From DATLAN01 sp035527455 (lineage in GTDB: Bacteria; Planctomycetota; Planctomycetia; Pirellulales; Thermoguttaceae): a stretch of DNA of 61,352 nucleotides. The stretch covers positions 1-61,352 of the forward strand of contig DATLAN010000028.1 of NCBI GenBank assembly GCA_035527455.1. The letters are read 5' to 3'. The notes below the pieces were generated by a model, which had not been told where the DNA came from, did no database searches, and saw nothing but the letters and a program-made list of their open reading frames with translations. Both the position numbers and the translations under genes were made by a program. Shown piece by piece: positions 1 through 7,750 of this stretch (position 1 is its first letter; the number at the start of each line of letters is the position of its first letter).

Positions 1-1
1 G

Positions 2-277
2 CCGGTCGAGATCGACTACGCCGGCGTGGACGGTTTGGAGCCCCTGGTGGTCCTGCCCGGCCAGAGTCAGTTGGTGGTGGTCAAGAACGTGCGGATCGAA
101 TCGTTCGAGCAGCCGAAGTATCTCGCGCTGGTCGGCGAGGCACCGGACGGCCGGGCGTTCGAACTCCCGGTGCCGCGGGAGAACCGCTATGGCGTGAGTT
201 TTCAGTACCGGCTCGGGGCAGAGCCGTGGCCGATCTCACCGGAACTCGAGTGCCGGCTCGTCGAGCCGGAGCAATAG
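2..277 (+). CDS. Unknown protein, C-terminal fragment (cut by window start)
   Basis: The reading frame is open from the first bases of the window and stops with TAG at 275-277, so this is the last 91 or so residues of a longer protein. The visible part is rich in short hydrophobic, strand-like segments (for example LVVLPGQSQLVVV) and has no membrane segment or catalytic motif that I recognise. An internal GTG at 26 could be read as a start, but nothing supports it over the open upstream frame. It is followed by a PR-B palindrome and then by the sulfatase gene. No function is assigned. Confidence 0.6.
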   Translation, partial: PVEIDYAGVDGLEPLVVLPGQSQLVVVKNVRIESFEQPKYLALVGEAPDGRAFELPVPRENRYGVSFQYRLGAEPWPISPELECRLVEPEQ

Positions 278-320
278 GGGCGTCGAAAAGCGAAGTCGCG
301 ATTCGGCGGATCAATCCTCC

Positions 321-441
321 AACACTGGATTGCAGAAAGTTGACGTTTAGCGGGCGGGCTTGCCCGCCGTTGCTCGTCGTTGCGCGGGCAGAGAAACGCT
401 ACTTCTATTTCTATAACGGCGGGCAAGCCCGCCCGCTAAAC
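321..441. repeat. PR-B palindromic repeat, copy 1 (reverse orientation)
   Basis: Two perfect 27-bp inverted arms (345-371 and 415-441) begin with GTTTAGCGGGCGGGC, and each arm is itself a hairpin (GGCGGGC-TT-GCCCGCC). A conserved outer tail (321-344, ending in TGCAGAAAGTTGAC) matches, inverted, the tails of the copies at 6522 and 16686. The spacer also resembles those copies when inverted. It fills most of the gap between the fragment at the window start and the sulfatase. Confidence 0.9.
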
Positions 442-509
442 ACAGTGCGTTGAAACCAACATAACGCCGCGAACCAGGCGGCTATCCCGGTCCCTTGCAA
501 GGAGACATC

Positions 510-2009
510 ATGACGATCTTCCCAGCCGTATTGCCGCGTTGTTTCCGCCGTGGTCTTATCACGGCACTTGCTCTTGCCGCCGTGGTCTGTTGCGTAGCCA
601 CGGACGGCGCACCGGCCGGCGCGGCGGAGGACCGGCGGCCCAACGTCCTGCTGATCACCGTCGACGACATGAACTGGGATTCGCTGGGCGCGACCGGGTG
701 CAAGATCCCGCAGATTACGCCCAATATCGACAAACTCGCCCGGGAGGGAATGCTCTTCACGCACGGACACGTGACGATCGCCGTCTGCCAGCCGTGCCGC
801 GAGGTGTTGATGACCGGGCGGTATCCGGACCGCAACGGCGGGCGAGGTTTCCAGCCGATCCGCACCGATGTGCCCACGTTGCAGGAATCGCTCGATCGGG
901 CCGATTACTTCCAGGGCATCATGGCCAAGGTGCCGCACCTGGCTCCGCAGAGCAAGTTCTGCTGGGACGTGGTCGTCGATGCGGGACAACTGGGAGCCGG
1001 CCGCGATCCGAAACTGTTCTACCAGCACGCCAAGGCGTTCTTCGAGCAGGCCAAGGCACAGGGCAAGCCGTTCTTCCTGATGGCCAACTCGCAGGACCCA
1101 CACCGCCCGTTCCCGCGCAGCGCGCAGCAACAGCAGAAGACGGCCGGTAAGGAAGGGACGCCGCGCCGCGCCGGTTCGTCTCCCGGCGTCACCCGGGTGA
1201 TCCGGCCCGAGGAGGTCGAGGTGCCCGGTTTCCTGCCCGATATTCCGGACGTACGGGAAGAGGTGGCTCAGTACTTTACGGCCGTGCATCGTTGCGATCA
1301 GGCCGTCGGCGGGGTGCTCAAGGCGTTGGAGGAAACCGGCCTGGCGGACGACACGTTGGTGATGTTGCTCAGCGACAACGGCATGGCCTTCCCCTTCGCC
1401 AAGACGAACGTCTACCTGGCCAGCACCCGCACTCCCTGGATCGTTCGCTGGCCGGGCGTCGTCGCGCCGGGCGGAATCGATCGCGAGCACTTCATCTCCG
1501 GGATCGACTTCATGCCGACCGTGCTCGACGCCGCGGGCCTGCCGCAGGTCGACGGCATGGACGGCCGTTCGTTCGCGCCGGTGCTCCGCGGCGAGAAGCA
1601 GCCCCAGCGCGATCACGTATACACGGTCTTCCACGAGACGTCGGGGCGGAAGAGCTTCGAAATGCGCTCGATCCAGACGGCCCGATTCGGATACCTCTTC
1701 AACCCCTGGTCCGACGGCGAGACGGTCTTCAAGAACGAATCGCAAAGCGGCCTGACCTTTCGGGCGATGCAGCTTGCGGCCCAGGGCGACCCGGCCTTGG
1801 CCGCCCGGGTGAAGCTGTTCCAGTATCGCGTGGTCGAAGAGTTCTACGATTACCAGAACGATCCCTGCGCGCTCAGGAACCTGATCGACGACCCGCAGTA
1901 CCAGGCAGAGATCGATAACCTCCGCGGCCGGATGCACCAGATCATGAAGTCGATCGACGATCCGCTGCTGGAGGCGTTCGAGGAAATCACGGGGCAAGAA
2001 TCACGTTGA
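510..2009 (+). CDS. Exported sulfatase (formylglycine-dependent, S1 family)
   Basis: Likely removes sulfate esters from sulfated sugars outside the cytoplasm. An N-terminal signal sequence ends near residue 39 (AGA-AED). The metal-binding segment is LLITVDDM (Asp52, Asp53). The active-site block is VCQPCREVLMTGR, with Cys93 as the residue expected to become formylglycine; it keeps the C-x-P-x-R core but has Cys instead of the usual Ser at the fourth position. The conserved SDNG lies in the second half. The 499-residue length is normal. I chose ATG 510 because AAGGAG sits six bases upstream; an in-frame TTG at 495 would add five residues and overlap that site. nadC starts inside the stop codon, so the two are probably co-transcribed although unrelated in function. 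Confidence 0.93.
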   Translation: MTIFPAVLPRCFRRGLITALALAAVVCCVATDGAPAGAAEDRRPNVLLITVDDMNWDSLGATGCKIPQITPNIDKLAREGMLFTHGHVTIAVCQPCREVLMTGRYPDRNGGRGFQPIRTDVPTLQESLDRADYFQGIMAKVPHLAPQSKFCWDVVVDAGQLGAGRDPKLFYQHAKAFFEQAKAQGKPFFLMANSQDPHRPFPRSAQQQQKTAGKEGTPRRAGSSPGVTRVIRPEEVEVPGFLPDIPDVREEVAQYFTAVHRCDQAVGGVLKALEETGLADDTLVMLLSDNGMAFPFAKTNVYLASTRTPWIVRWPGVVAPGGIDREHFISGIDFMPTVLDAAGLPQVDGMDGRSFAPVLRGEKQPQRDHVYTVFHETSGRKSFEMRSIQTARFGYLFNPWSDGETVFKNESQSGLTFRAMQLAAQGDPALAARVKLFQYRVVEEFYDYQNDPCALRNLIDDPQYQAEIDNLRGRMHQIMKSIDDPLLEAFEEITGQESR

Positions 2010-2959
2010 GCAAAGAATTCCATCAGATCGTCTGGGACGACCAACTGTGCCAGCAGTGGCGGGCGATCCTTCGGCTGGCGATCCGTGAAGACCTGGACCA
2101 GGACGGCGATTGGACCACCCGGGCGCTGGTGCCGGAGGACGCCGTCGGGAAGGCGGCGGTCGTGGCGAGGGAACCGGGTATTGTCGCCGGTTTGCCCGGC
2201 GTGGAAACCACGCTTGGGGAAATCGAGCCGCGGCTGTGCTGGTCGCCCGAGGCCGAAGACGGCGATACCGTCCGGCCGGGAGATCGCATCGGAGTGATCG
2301 AAGGTCCGGCGCGGGGAATCCTCGCCGCCGAGCGGATTCTGCTGAATCTGCTGGGGCGACTCTCCGGCATCGCCACGCTGACGGGCAAGTACGTCGAGGC
2401 CGTGGCCGGAACCAAGGCGCGGATCTACGACACGCGGAAGACCACGCCCGGCTGGCGGCGACTGGAGAAATACGCCGTGCGCTGCGGCGGCGGCTGGAAC
2501 CATCGCCAGGGGCTCTTCGAGGCGGTGTTGATCAAGGACAACCACCTGGCCCTGGGCCGTGGGACTTCCGCGAAATCGCCTTCCCCCGCGGAGGGTCCGG
2601 CGCGATACACCCCGGCCGAGGCGGTCGCCCGTGCCAGGCGGTTCGTCGAGCAGCGTGCCGCCGAGCCGGCCCGCTCGCGGATGATCGTCGAGATCGAGGT
2701 GGACACGCTTTCGCAGCTCGACGAGGTTCTGCCGGCGGGTCCGGACATCGTGTTGTTGGACAACATGAGCCCGGCGGAGCTGCGCGAGGCGGTGGTCCGG
2801 CGCGACGCCTGTAGTCCGGCGGTGGAGCTGGAGGCCTCCGGAGGCGTGACGCTCGAGACGGTCGGCCGGATCGCCGCGGCTGGCGTGGACCGCATCAGCG
2901 TCGGCGCGTTGACCCATTCGGCCGTTTGCCTGGACGTGGGGCTGGATTGGCTGGGTTAG
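2006..2959 (+). CDS. nadC: Quinolinate phosphoribosyltransferase (NadC)
   Basis: Converts quinolinate and PRPP to nicotinate mononucleotide in de novo NAD synthesis, in the cytoplasm. Family blocks appear in order: DTRKTTPGWRRLEKYAV, CGGGWNHRQGL (the family usually has HR-x-GL), LIKDNH, EASGGV and the C-terminal DRISVGALTHS. The length of 317 residues is somewhat above the usual 280-290, because of an insert after LIKDNH (TSAKSPSPAEG). The start is a TTG whose last two bases form the start of the sulfatase TGA stop, giving a 4-nt overlap and suggesting coupled translation. No other NAD gene is nearby. Confidence 0.96.
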   Translation: MSKEFHQIVWDDQLCQQWRAILRLAIREDLDQDGDWTTRALVPEDAVGKAAVVAREPGIVAGLPGVETTLGEIEPRLCWSPEAEDGDTVRPGDRIGVIEGPARGILAAERILLNLLGRLSGIATLTGKYVEAVAGTKARIYDTRKTTPGWRRLEKYAVRCGGGWNHRQGLFEAVLIKDNHLALGRGTSAKSPSPAEGPARYTPAEAVARARRFVEQRAAEPARSRMIVEIEVDTLSQLDEVLPAGPDIVLLDNMSPAELREAVVRRDACSPAVELEASGGVTLETVGRIAAAGVDRISVGALTHSAVCLDVGLDWLG

Positions 2960-2967
2960 CGCGCATA

Positions 2968-3036
2968 GTAGCCATCTCGCTCCGCGAGATGAAGCCCTGC
3001 GAAATGAGGCTTCGTCTCGCGGAGCGAGACGGCTAC
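2968..3036. repeat. PR-A palindromic repeat, copy 1
   Basis: Begins GTAGCCATCTCGC and ends GCGAGACGGCTAC. It holds two inverted hairpins, ATCTCGC-TCC-GCGAGAT on the left and GTCTCGC-GGA-GCGAGAC on the right, around a short linker. It lies directly downstream of the nadC stop. Flanks read CATA on the left and TATT on the right. Confidence 0.9.
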
Positions 3037-3242
3037 TATTCTTGCCGAAAGCATCTTTACGGGGATGGACGTTGCCAAAACTCAACGTCGGTCCGTTGCA
3101 CCCGAGCACACGTGTTGTCCGCCGCACACCGGGCGCAGCGAATCGGCAACGCCGCACACGTCGTTCGACGCGCATTTCCGCGGCAAGTGTCGCACGCTCC
3201 CCGCCGAGTTCGCACACCTCGGACGACTCGCCGCCAGAATGT

Positions 3243-3270
3243 TTGACACGCGTCGCGCGCAACCTATAGT
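3243..3270 (+). promoter_or_regulatory. Sigma-70-type promoter ahead of the pilus cluster
   Basis: A perfect -35 hexamer TTGACA (3243-3248) is followed after 16 bp by TATAGT (3265-3270), which matches the -10 consensus at five of six positions. Transcription would start near 3277, about 113 bp before the first pseudopilin gene. This is the clearest promoter I could see in the window. Confidence 0.6.
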
Positions 3271-3276
3271 TTCATG

Positions 3277-3361
3277 CACCCGCGCCTTGGGGAGGGGCGT
3301 TGGTCACCGGCGCGGCGGGGAGAGCTGGGAGCTAGAGGGGACCCCGCCGCGTCTTTTTTTC
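3277..3361 (+). ncRNA. Short leader RNA or attenuator candidate
   Basis: The predicted transcript from the 3243 promoter would be about 85 nt and end at the terminator at 3311-3361. The 5' part holds CCGCGCC (3280-3286), which pairs perfectly with GGCGCGG (3309-3315). That second segment overlaps the left arm of the terminator stem, so the two structures exclude each other, as in a transcriptional attenuator. It could also be a stand-alone small RNA. I see no match to SRP RNA, 6S RNA or a riboswitch class I know. Confidence 0.35.
3311..3361 (+). terminator. Intrinsic terminator in the pilus-cluster leader
   Basis: A perfect 10-bp stem, CGCGGCGGGG (3311-3320) with CCCCGCCGCG (3342-3351), is followed by a T run at 3354-3360. 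It lies 29 bp before the first pseudopilin start and downstream of a promoter, so it would stop or modulate transcription entering the cluster. Confidence 0.7.
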
Positions 3362-3389
3362 CTCGGGTGCTCGGGGCCGACGAAGAACC

Positions 3390-3998
3390 ATGACTCGCTC
3401 GCCCAACCAACGCCGCGTGCCGGCACCCGCCGGCTTCACCCTGATCGAGGCCCTGGTGGCCGTTTCGATCACCGCGCTGGCAGGCAGCATCCTTCTGCTG
3501 GGAACCACCACGACGCTGCAGACGACCGACGAGGGCCTCTACCAGTCGATCGCCAACGGCATGGCCCAGCAGTTGATGGACGAGGTCGCCGGCAACCGCT
3601 ATCACGCCATCGGCGTGGACGGGCGCCAGATCGACCTGGGCCCGTCGTCTTACGAGCAACAAGGTTCGGGCAGGGAGCGCTACGACGATATCGACGACTT
3701 CGACGAATGGAGAACCGGACCGCCGGAGGATCCCTGGGGAATTACGCTGGGCATCGACGACGGCGAAGGGGACAAACGTCATCCGGCCTTGCACGCCTCC
3801 ACTCGGATCTTCGACCATTGGCGGCAGGAGGTCGACGTTTACTACGTCGACGAGACCGACTTGACCAAACGTCTGCCCTTCCCGCAAACGAGCGATTATC
3901 GCGTGATCGAAGTTCGCATCCTCCACGACGATCCCGAGCGGGGCAGCCGGGAATTGGCCAAACTGCGACGGGTGGTAGCCTATGTTCCACCGCTTTAG
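3390..3998 (+). CDS. Type IV pilin-like / pseudopilin protein (PilV/GspI-like)
   Basis: A 202-residue protein starting with a 14-residue basic leader, then the prepilin peptidase site AG-FTLIEALVAV with Glu at mature position 5 and a hydrophobic stretch of about 20 residues. This is the class III signal of pilins and pseudopilins, cleaved by a prepilin peptidase that is not encoded in this window. The globular part is acidic (ERYDDIDDFDEW) and has no family motif I know. It is the first gene after the promoter-terminator leader and overlaps the next gene by 17 nt, so it opens the secretion/pilus operon. It is probably a minor pseudopilin. Confidence 0.85.
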   Translation: MTRSPNQRRVPAPAGFTLIEALVAVSITALAGSILLLGTTTTLQTTDEGLYQSIANGMAQQLMDEVAGNRYHAIGVDGRQIDLGPSSYEQQGSGRERYDDIDDFDEWRTGPPEDPWGITLGIDDGEGDKRHPALHASTRIFDHWRQEVDVYYVDETDLTKRLPFPQTSDYRVIEVRILHDDPERGSRELAKLRRVVAYVPPL

Positions 3999-4887
3999 CG
4001 TTTTACGCCGCACGCACGTTTGTAGCCATCTTGCTCCGCAAGATGAGGCTTCGTCTCGCGGAGCGAGACGGCTACTTTCGACACGCGCGCCGGCCGGCCT
4101 GACCCTGGTCGAATTGATGGCCGCCATGACGATCCTGGCCATGGTGGTCGGCACGCTGGGCGTGTTGTCCAAGGGCGTTCAGGAGACGTACCAGTATGCG
4201 GAAGACTATTCCACCGTGACCCAACACGCCCGGGTGGCGCTGGAACGGATCGCCGCCGCGGTGCGGCAGGCGTCGGCCAGCGAGCAATTCCCCGGCGCGA
4301 TCGTTTTGGCCGACGAGGCGGGCTCCTGGCGATTCCCCGACACGCTGGTCGTTTGGCGCCCCGAAGGCCGCCCGGCCGACGCGGAAGGGTTGCCGCGGTT
4401 CAACGAACTGGTCGTTTTCTGTCCGCATCCGGCCGCGCCGAACCGGCTGCTGGAAATCACCGTCCCCGGCGATACGCGCACCGTTCCCCCCGTAGAAAAC
4501 GAAGCCCAATGGATCGCGGAGATCGAAGCGATCAAGCGGTCCAATTCGGTCCGACAGGTTACGCTCACGGGTCTGGTGCGGACGGCGGCGACGCTGCAAT
4601 CTTCGGAATCGGAGCCCTCGTCGGGGAGTTTGCGGGGTGCGGTCCGTTTCGAGACGCGTCTGCGCCCTTCCGCCGTCGAATGGACCGACTATCAAGACGA
4701 CAAGCTGGGCTGGGACGAATTGGCGTGGGTGCAGGGTATCTTCGGATCGCAGACCGGTCTGCGTCAGGTGTGGGTACGGACCGAGCTGCAACTGGTGCCG
4801 GCTGATCGGGCGGCGGACGATTCCACGGCAGTGGAGCCGATTCCCTTCTTCGGTTCGGCGGCCTTGTATTACGAGATGCACCAATGA
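3982..4887 (+). CDS. Pseudopilin (PilW/GspJ-like) with a repeat-derived leader
   Basis: A 301-residue prepilin-like protein. The cleavage site is AG-LTLVELMAAM, giving Glu at mature position 5 and a hydrophobic N-terminal helix. The leader is unusually long at 39 residues because a 54-bp PR-A repeat (4022-4075) lies in frame inside it and encodes about 18 residues (CSHLAPQDEASSRGA and following). Removing the repeat with one flanking TTT would leave a normal 20-residue leader. The ATG at 3982 overlaps the upstream gene, and no good start exists between the repeat and the cleavage site. The stop overlaps the next start (ATGA), which indicates an operon. Confidence 0.82.
   Translation: MFHRFSVLRRTHVCSHLAPQDEASSRGARRLLSTRAPAGLTLVELMAAMTILAMVVGTLGVLSKGVQETYQYAEDYSTVTQHARVALERIAAAVRQASASEQFPGAIVLADEAGSWRFPDTLVVWRPEGRPADAEGLPRFNELVVFCPHPAAPNRLLEITVPGDTRTVPPVENEAQWIAEIEAIKRSNSVRQVTLTGLVRTAATLQSSESEPSSGSLRGAVRFETRLRPSAVEWTDYQDDKLGWDELAWVQGIFGSQTGLRQVWVRTELQLVPADRAADDSTAVEPIPFFGSAALYYEMHQ
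4022..4075. repeat. PR-A palindromic repeat, copy 2, inside a coding region
   Basis: A complete 54-bp unit starting GTAGCCATCTTGC and ending GAGACGGCTAC, flanked by TTT on both sides. Its left hairpin is ATCTTGC-TCC-GCAAGAT, which differs from other copies by a compensated C-G to T-A pair. It is open and in frame with the pseudopilin gene. Confidence 0.92.
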
Positions 4888-6431
4888 GAAGCTCCCGTCC
4901 TCGACGAATCGCGATCTCGGCGTCGCCGCAACGACTTCGCCCCCGCCGCGGCGTGGCCGTGCTGATCGTGTTGCTGTTGATCTCGATGACGCTGGGACTG
5001 TCGTACGCGGCCATCCGCAGCCAAAGCACGGCGTTGAACATCAACCGGAATTCCGACCGCCGGGTTTCCGCCCGACAGGCCGCCGTCACCGGGTTGACCA
5101 TGGCCCTGAAGAAGATGAGCACCAGCGACTGGGCCGGCGTCGATACGACGTTGACCGGAGTGCCGGCCAAGTACGAAAGCTTCGAGGTCACGTACAAGAC
5201 CGGCGACCCCTCGCTCTCTTCCGGCGATCCCGACTACGCGGACTTCCCCTATCGCGTCACGCTGTGGGCGACCGGATACGCCGCCGATCCCAACCGCCCG
5301 GAATCCGTGGCGGTGTACCGCATCCGCGCCGTGGTCCGGCTGATCCCACGTGCGTTGGCTTCCGAGCCGGACGTCTGGTCCGAGATGACCCGCTACACTC
5401 TCTATCAACACGACCGGGGCACCTTCGAGGTCAACGTGCCGCTGCGCGTCGAAGGTCCCGTGCGGATCCAAAGGAAATTGGACCTGGCGGAAGGGTATTC
5501 CTGGAAGAACGACGCCAAGGAACGTTATCTCAGCGACCTCCAGGCCATGCGATCGGCCGGCCATCCCGATTGGCGACCGTTCAGCGGACCGCTCGACTTG
5601 CCTTACAACCGACAACCGGGCGGATTGATCTCGCTGCTGGAGACCGAGATGGACGTGCCCACCAACGACGTGGACACGAAGGTCGCCGCCGGATGGCGAC
5701 ACCCCGGGCCGTGGACGACTTACCAGATCTATCCCGGCGGAAAGGTCTACGACGTGCCCGTGCTCCACCAGAATCAGTGGAACGCGACCTGGGAGCCCGA
5801 TCCGCAGACGAATCCCCTGGGCATCTACTACCGCTCCGGTCCGGTCTACTTGTACGACGACGTATCGATCCGCGGAACGCTTGTTTCCGCCGCAAGCTGG
5901 AACGGCGACTTGCACATCCGGGGCAGAAACGTCCACCTGCAATCGGTCGACCTTCCCCCGCTGGAAGGCACCGACGTGCCGGTGCGGCTCCCGCTGGCCA
6001 TCCTCCAGGACGACATGCGGATCTGGTACGGTGCCGAAGGAAGCATTACGGGGCTGCTCGCGGTCAGCGGCCAGTTCGAGATCATGAAAGACCAGCAGTA
6101 CGATATGGGCGTGACCATCCAAGGAGAGGTGGTGGCGCGGGATTTCTTCATCCGCGGGCGATCCGACTGGGACAGGGACTGGCAGTGGTGGAAAGATTGC
6201 TATGAGCGGTTCGACCAAGAGGCCGGCGGCGGCGCTCAACCGGCGACGGATTACTTCCCGCTATGGTTGCAGCGGAACTACGGGTTGGACCCGAATCCGC
6301 GGCTGACCATCAAGCCGCAGACCACCGAGGCCCGATATCATTGGCACGAATCGGGCAATCCGATTTACGTGCCCCATTCCGACGACGACGGTCTTCGTTG
6401 GGACCTGCTCGAGTGGACGGAGAATCCGTGA
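4884..6431 (+). CDS. GspK/PilX-like pilus assembly protein
   Basis: A 515-residue protein with a short basic N-terminus, one hydrophobic segment at about residues 24-44 (VAVLIVLLLISMTLGLSYAA) and a long extracytoplasmic part. The N-terminus resembles PilX/GspK-type minor pilins that carry a hydrophobic helix without the strict G-FTLIE site. The rest includes strand-rich stretches such as SITGLLAVSGQF and TIQGEVVARDFF, which read like a planctomycete-specific surface domain. It starts in the ATGA overlap with the preceding pseudopilin. The position fits a tip or minor pseudopilin; the exact role is inferred from context. Confidence 0.65.
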   Translation: MRSSRPRRIAISASPQRLRPRRGVAVLIVLLLISMTLGLSYAAIRSQSTALNINRNSDRRVSARQAAVTGLTMALKKMSTSDWAGVDTTLTGVPAKYESFEVTYKTGDPSLSSGDPDYADFPYRVTLWATGYAADPNRPESVAVYRIRAVVRLIPRALASEPDVWSEMTRYTLYQHDRGTFEVNVPLRVEGPVRIQRKLDLAEGYSWKNDAKERYLSDLQAMRSAGHPDWRPFSGPLDLPYNRQPGGLISLLETEMDVPTNDVDTKVAAGWRHPGPWTTYQIYPGGKVYDVPVLHQNQWNATWEPDPQTNPLGIYYRSGPVYLYDDVSIRGTLVSAASWNGDLHIRGRNVHLQSVDLPPLEGTDVPVRLPLAILQDDMRIWYGAEGSITGLLAVSGQFEIMKDQQYDMGVTIQGEVVARDFFIRGRSDWDRDWQWWKDCYERFDQEAGGGAQPATDYFPLWLQRNYGLDPNPRLTIKPQTTEARYHWHESGNPIYVPHSDDDGLRWDLLEWTENP

Positions 6432-6463
6432 GGGGGGATTGGGGGCTGGGGATAGGGGATGGG
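6432..6463 (+). other. G-quadruplex-type G-run cluster
   Basis: Immediately after the GspK/PilX-like stop codon come five G runs of 6, 5, 4, 4 and 3 bases separated by 2-3 bases. This fits the four-run G-quadruplex pattern on the coding strand, so the mRNA would carry it too. It may influence transcript ends or stability. Confidence 0.6.
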
Positions 6464-6521
6464 TGATTAGACCGCGACTTCCAGCCGTGCCAGCATGTTT
6501 GACGCAAACGATTGTGATAAC

Positions 6522-6630
6522 GACGTTTAGCGGGCGGGCTTGCCCGCCGTTGTGGAAGCAGCGTTTCTCTGCCCGGGTAACGGCGGGCAAGCCCGCCCGC
6601 TAAACGTCAAGGTTCTGCAATCCTGCACTG
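6522..6630. repeat. PR-B palindromic repeat, copy 2
   Basis: The inverted arms here extend to 30 bp (6522-6551 and 6579-6608), with a 27-bp spacer containing TTTCTCTGCCCG. A conserved tail (6606-6630, including TTCTGCAATCCTGCACTG) follows on one side, as at 16767 and, inverted, at 321. It lies in the gap before the small membrane protein gene. Confidence 0.92.
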
Positions 6631-6722
6631 TAGTGCTAATCCCCAAAGCCGATTTCTCCAAGACCATCCACACAAAGCGTACTCTGCCCACAACCCGAAT
6701 ATCCAATCCCCGGAGAAAACCC

Positions 6723-6968
6723 ATGACCCGCCGAACCGTCTGGGCACTGTTGATCGCCGCGAACGTCCTATGTTATTGCGTGCTAAGCTTTTATAGGACG
6801 ACCAATGCCGCCGTGCAGCCGGCTTCGCCGCCGTTCGCCAACGCGGTGGAGCAGCGGATGGAAATGGTCACCCAGCTCAAAGAAATCAAACAGTTGCTGA
6901 AGGAACAGAACGCCCTGTTAAGTTCCGGCAAACTGAACGTGGTCGTCAGCGCGCCGGAAAAACCATGA
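6723..6968 (+). CDS. Small membrane-anchored coiled-coil protein
   Basis: An 81-residue protein with one N-terminal hydrophobic segment (WALLIAANVLCYCVLSFY) followed by a short helical stretch with coiled-coil spacing (EMVTQLKEIKQLLKEQNALL). ATG 6723 has GGAG at 6712-6715. I do not recognise the family. It sits between the GspK/PilX-like gene and the GspH-like gene in the same direction, so it may be an accessory part of the same apparatus. Confidence 0.7.
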   Translation: MTRRTVWALLIAANVLCYCVLSFYRTTNAAVQPASPPFANAVEQRMEMVTQLKEIKQLLKEQNALLSSGKLNVVVSAPEKP

Positions 6969-6978
6969 TTGTGCCGCG

Positions 6979-7599
6979 ATGCTGCCCCACCGACGAACCG
7001 CCGGTTTCTCGCTGATCGAACTGCTGATCGTGCTCGCCGTGATGGGGATCCTCGCCGGCATCGTGTTGCCCGACACCAATCCCGGGCTTCACGACCGGCT
7101 CCGGGCGGCGGCCCAGATTCTCAGCACCGATCTGGCCTACGGCCGGAGTCTGGCGGTCACGTACAACAGCACGTACCGGATCCGCTTCGACGCGAAGGCC
7201 AATCGGTACGTGCTCACGCACAGCGGCAGCAATCCGGCCCTGGACAAGCTGCCCGACTCGCCGTTTCGATCGCCGGACGATCCGCCGGACGAGCACATCG
7301 TCGACCTGGACGAACTGCCGTCGATCGGCCGGCCGGTGCGGATCGCGGCCGTGGCGCGATTGGGTACCTTCTTCAGCCGCGCCGAGGATCTGGAGTTCGG
7401 CCCGCTGGGAGAAACCACCGAAAGCGACCCGACGTACATTTGGCTGGCCGCCGGCGAAGGCGAGCAGACACGTTACATCGTGCTGACGGTCAACCCGATC
7501 ACCGGGCTGGCGGAGGTCGGCGACTATTCGGCCCTGGGACCGCCGAAGTACTTGCTGGAAGAAGAGGAGTTCGACACGACGACGTCGACGTATTTCTAG
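6979..7599 (+). CDS. GspH/FimT-like pseudopilin
   Basis: A 206-residue prepilin-like protein with a short leader and the site AG-FSLIELLIVLAVMGILAG, the strongest class III signal in the window. A FimT/GspH pattern follows: AAQILSTDLAYGRSLAVTYN, the helix-turn typical of minor pseudopilins, then a strand-rich region and an acidic tail (LEEEEFDTT). It probably joins the pseudopilus or pilus tip. It starts 10 bp after the small membrane protein gene and is followed by a PR-A array before pilM. Confidence 0.88.
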   Translation: MLPHRRTAGFSLIELLIVLAVMGILAGIVLPDTNPGLHDRLRAAAQILSTDLAYGRSLAVTYNSTYRIRFDAKANRYVLTHSGSNPALDKLPDSPFRSPDDPPDEHIVDLDELPSIGRPVRIAAVARLGTFFSRAEDLEFGPLGETTESDPTYIWLAAGEGEQTRYIVLTVNPITGLAEVGDYSALGPPKYLLEEEEFDTTTSTYF

Positions 7600-7629
7600 G
7601 CGGGGCTGACGAATGGCGGCACAGTCAAA

Positions 7630-7715
7630 GTAGCCGTCTCGCTCCGCGAGACGAAGCTGCATCTCGCGGAGCGAGATGGCTGACGAAGCTTCATCTCGCG
7701 GAGCGAGATGGCTAC
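7630..7715. repeat. PR-A repeat, copy 3, expanded to three hairpin units
   Basis: Starts GTAGCCGTCTCGC and ends GAGATGGCTAC, with an extra ATCTCGCGGAGCGAGATGGC unit inserted, giving three hairpins rather than two. It lies 35 bp upstream of the pilM start, between the pseudopilin and inner-membrane parts of the operon. Confidence 0.9.
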
Positions 7716-7750
7716 TGTCCAGACGAAACGGAAACAACCGGGAACGCACC

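Noticed and set aside
411..1997. Long minus-strand reading frame opposite the sulfatase gene
   Set aside because: It is the antisense shadow of a clear sulfatase gene; high GC makes such frames long. It has no family motifs or start signals.
3277..3361. SRP RNA or 6S RNA at the leader of the pilus cluster
   Set aside because: It lacks the conserved SRP tetraloop region and is far too short for 6S RNA; kept only as an attenuator or small RNA candidate.
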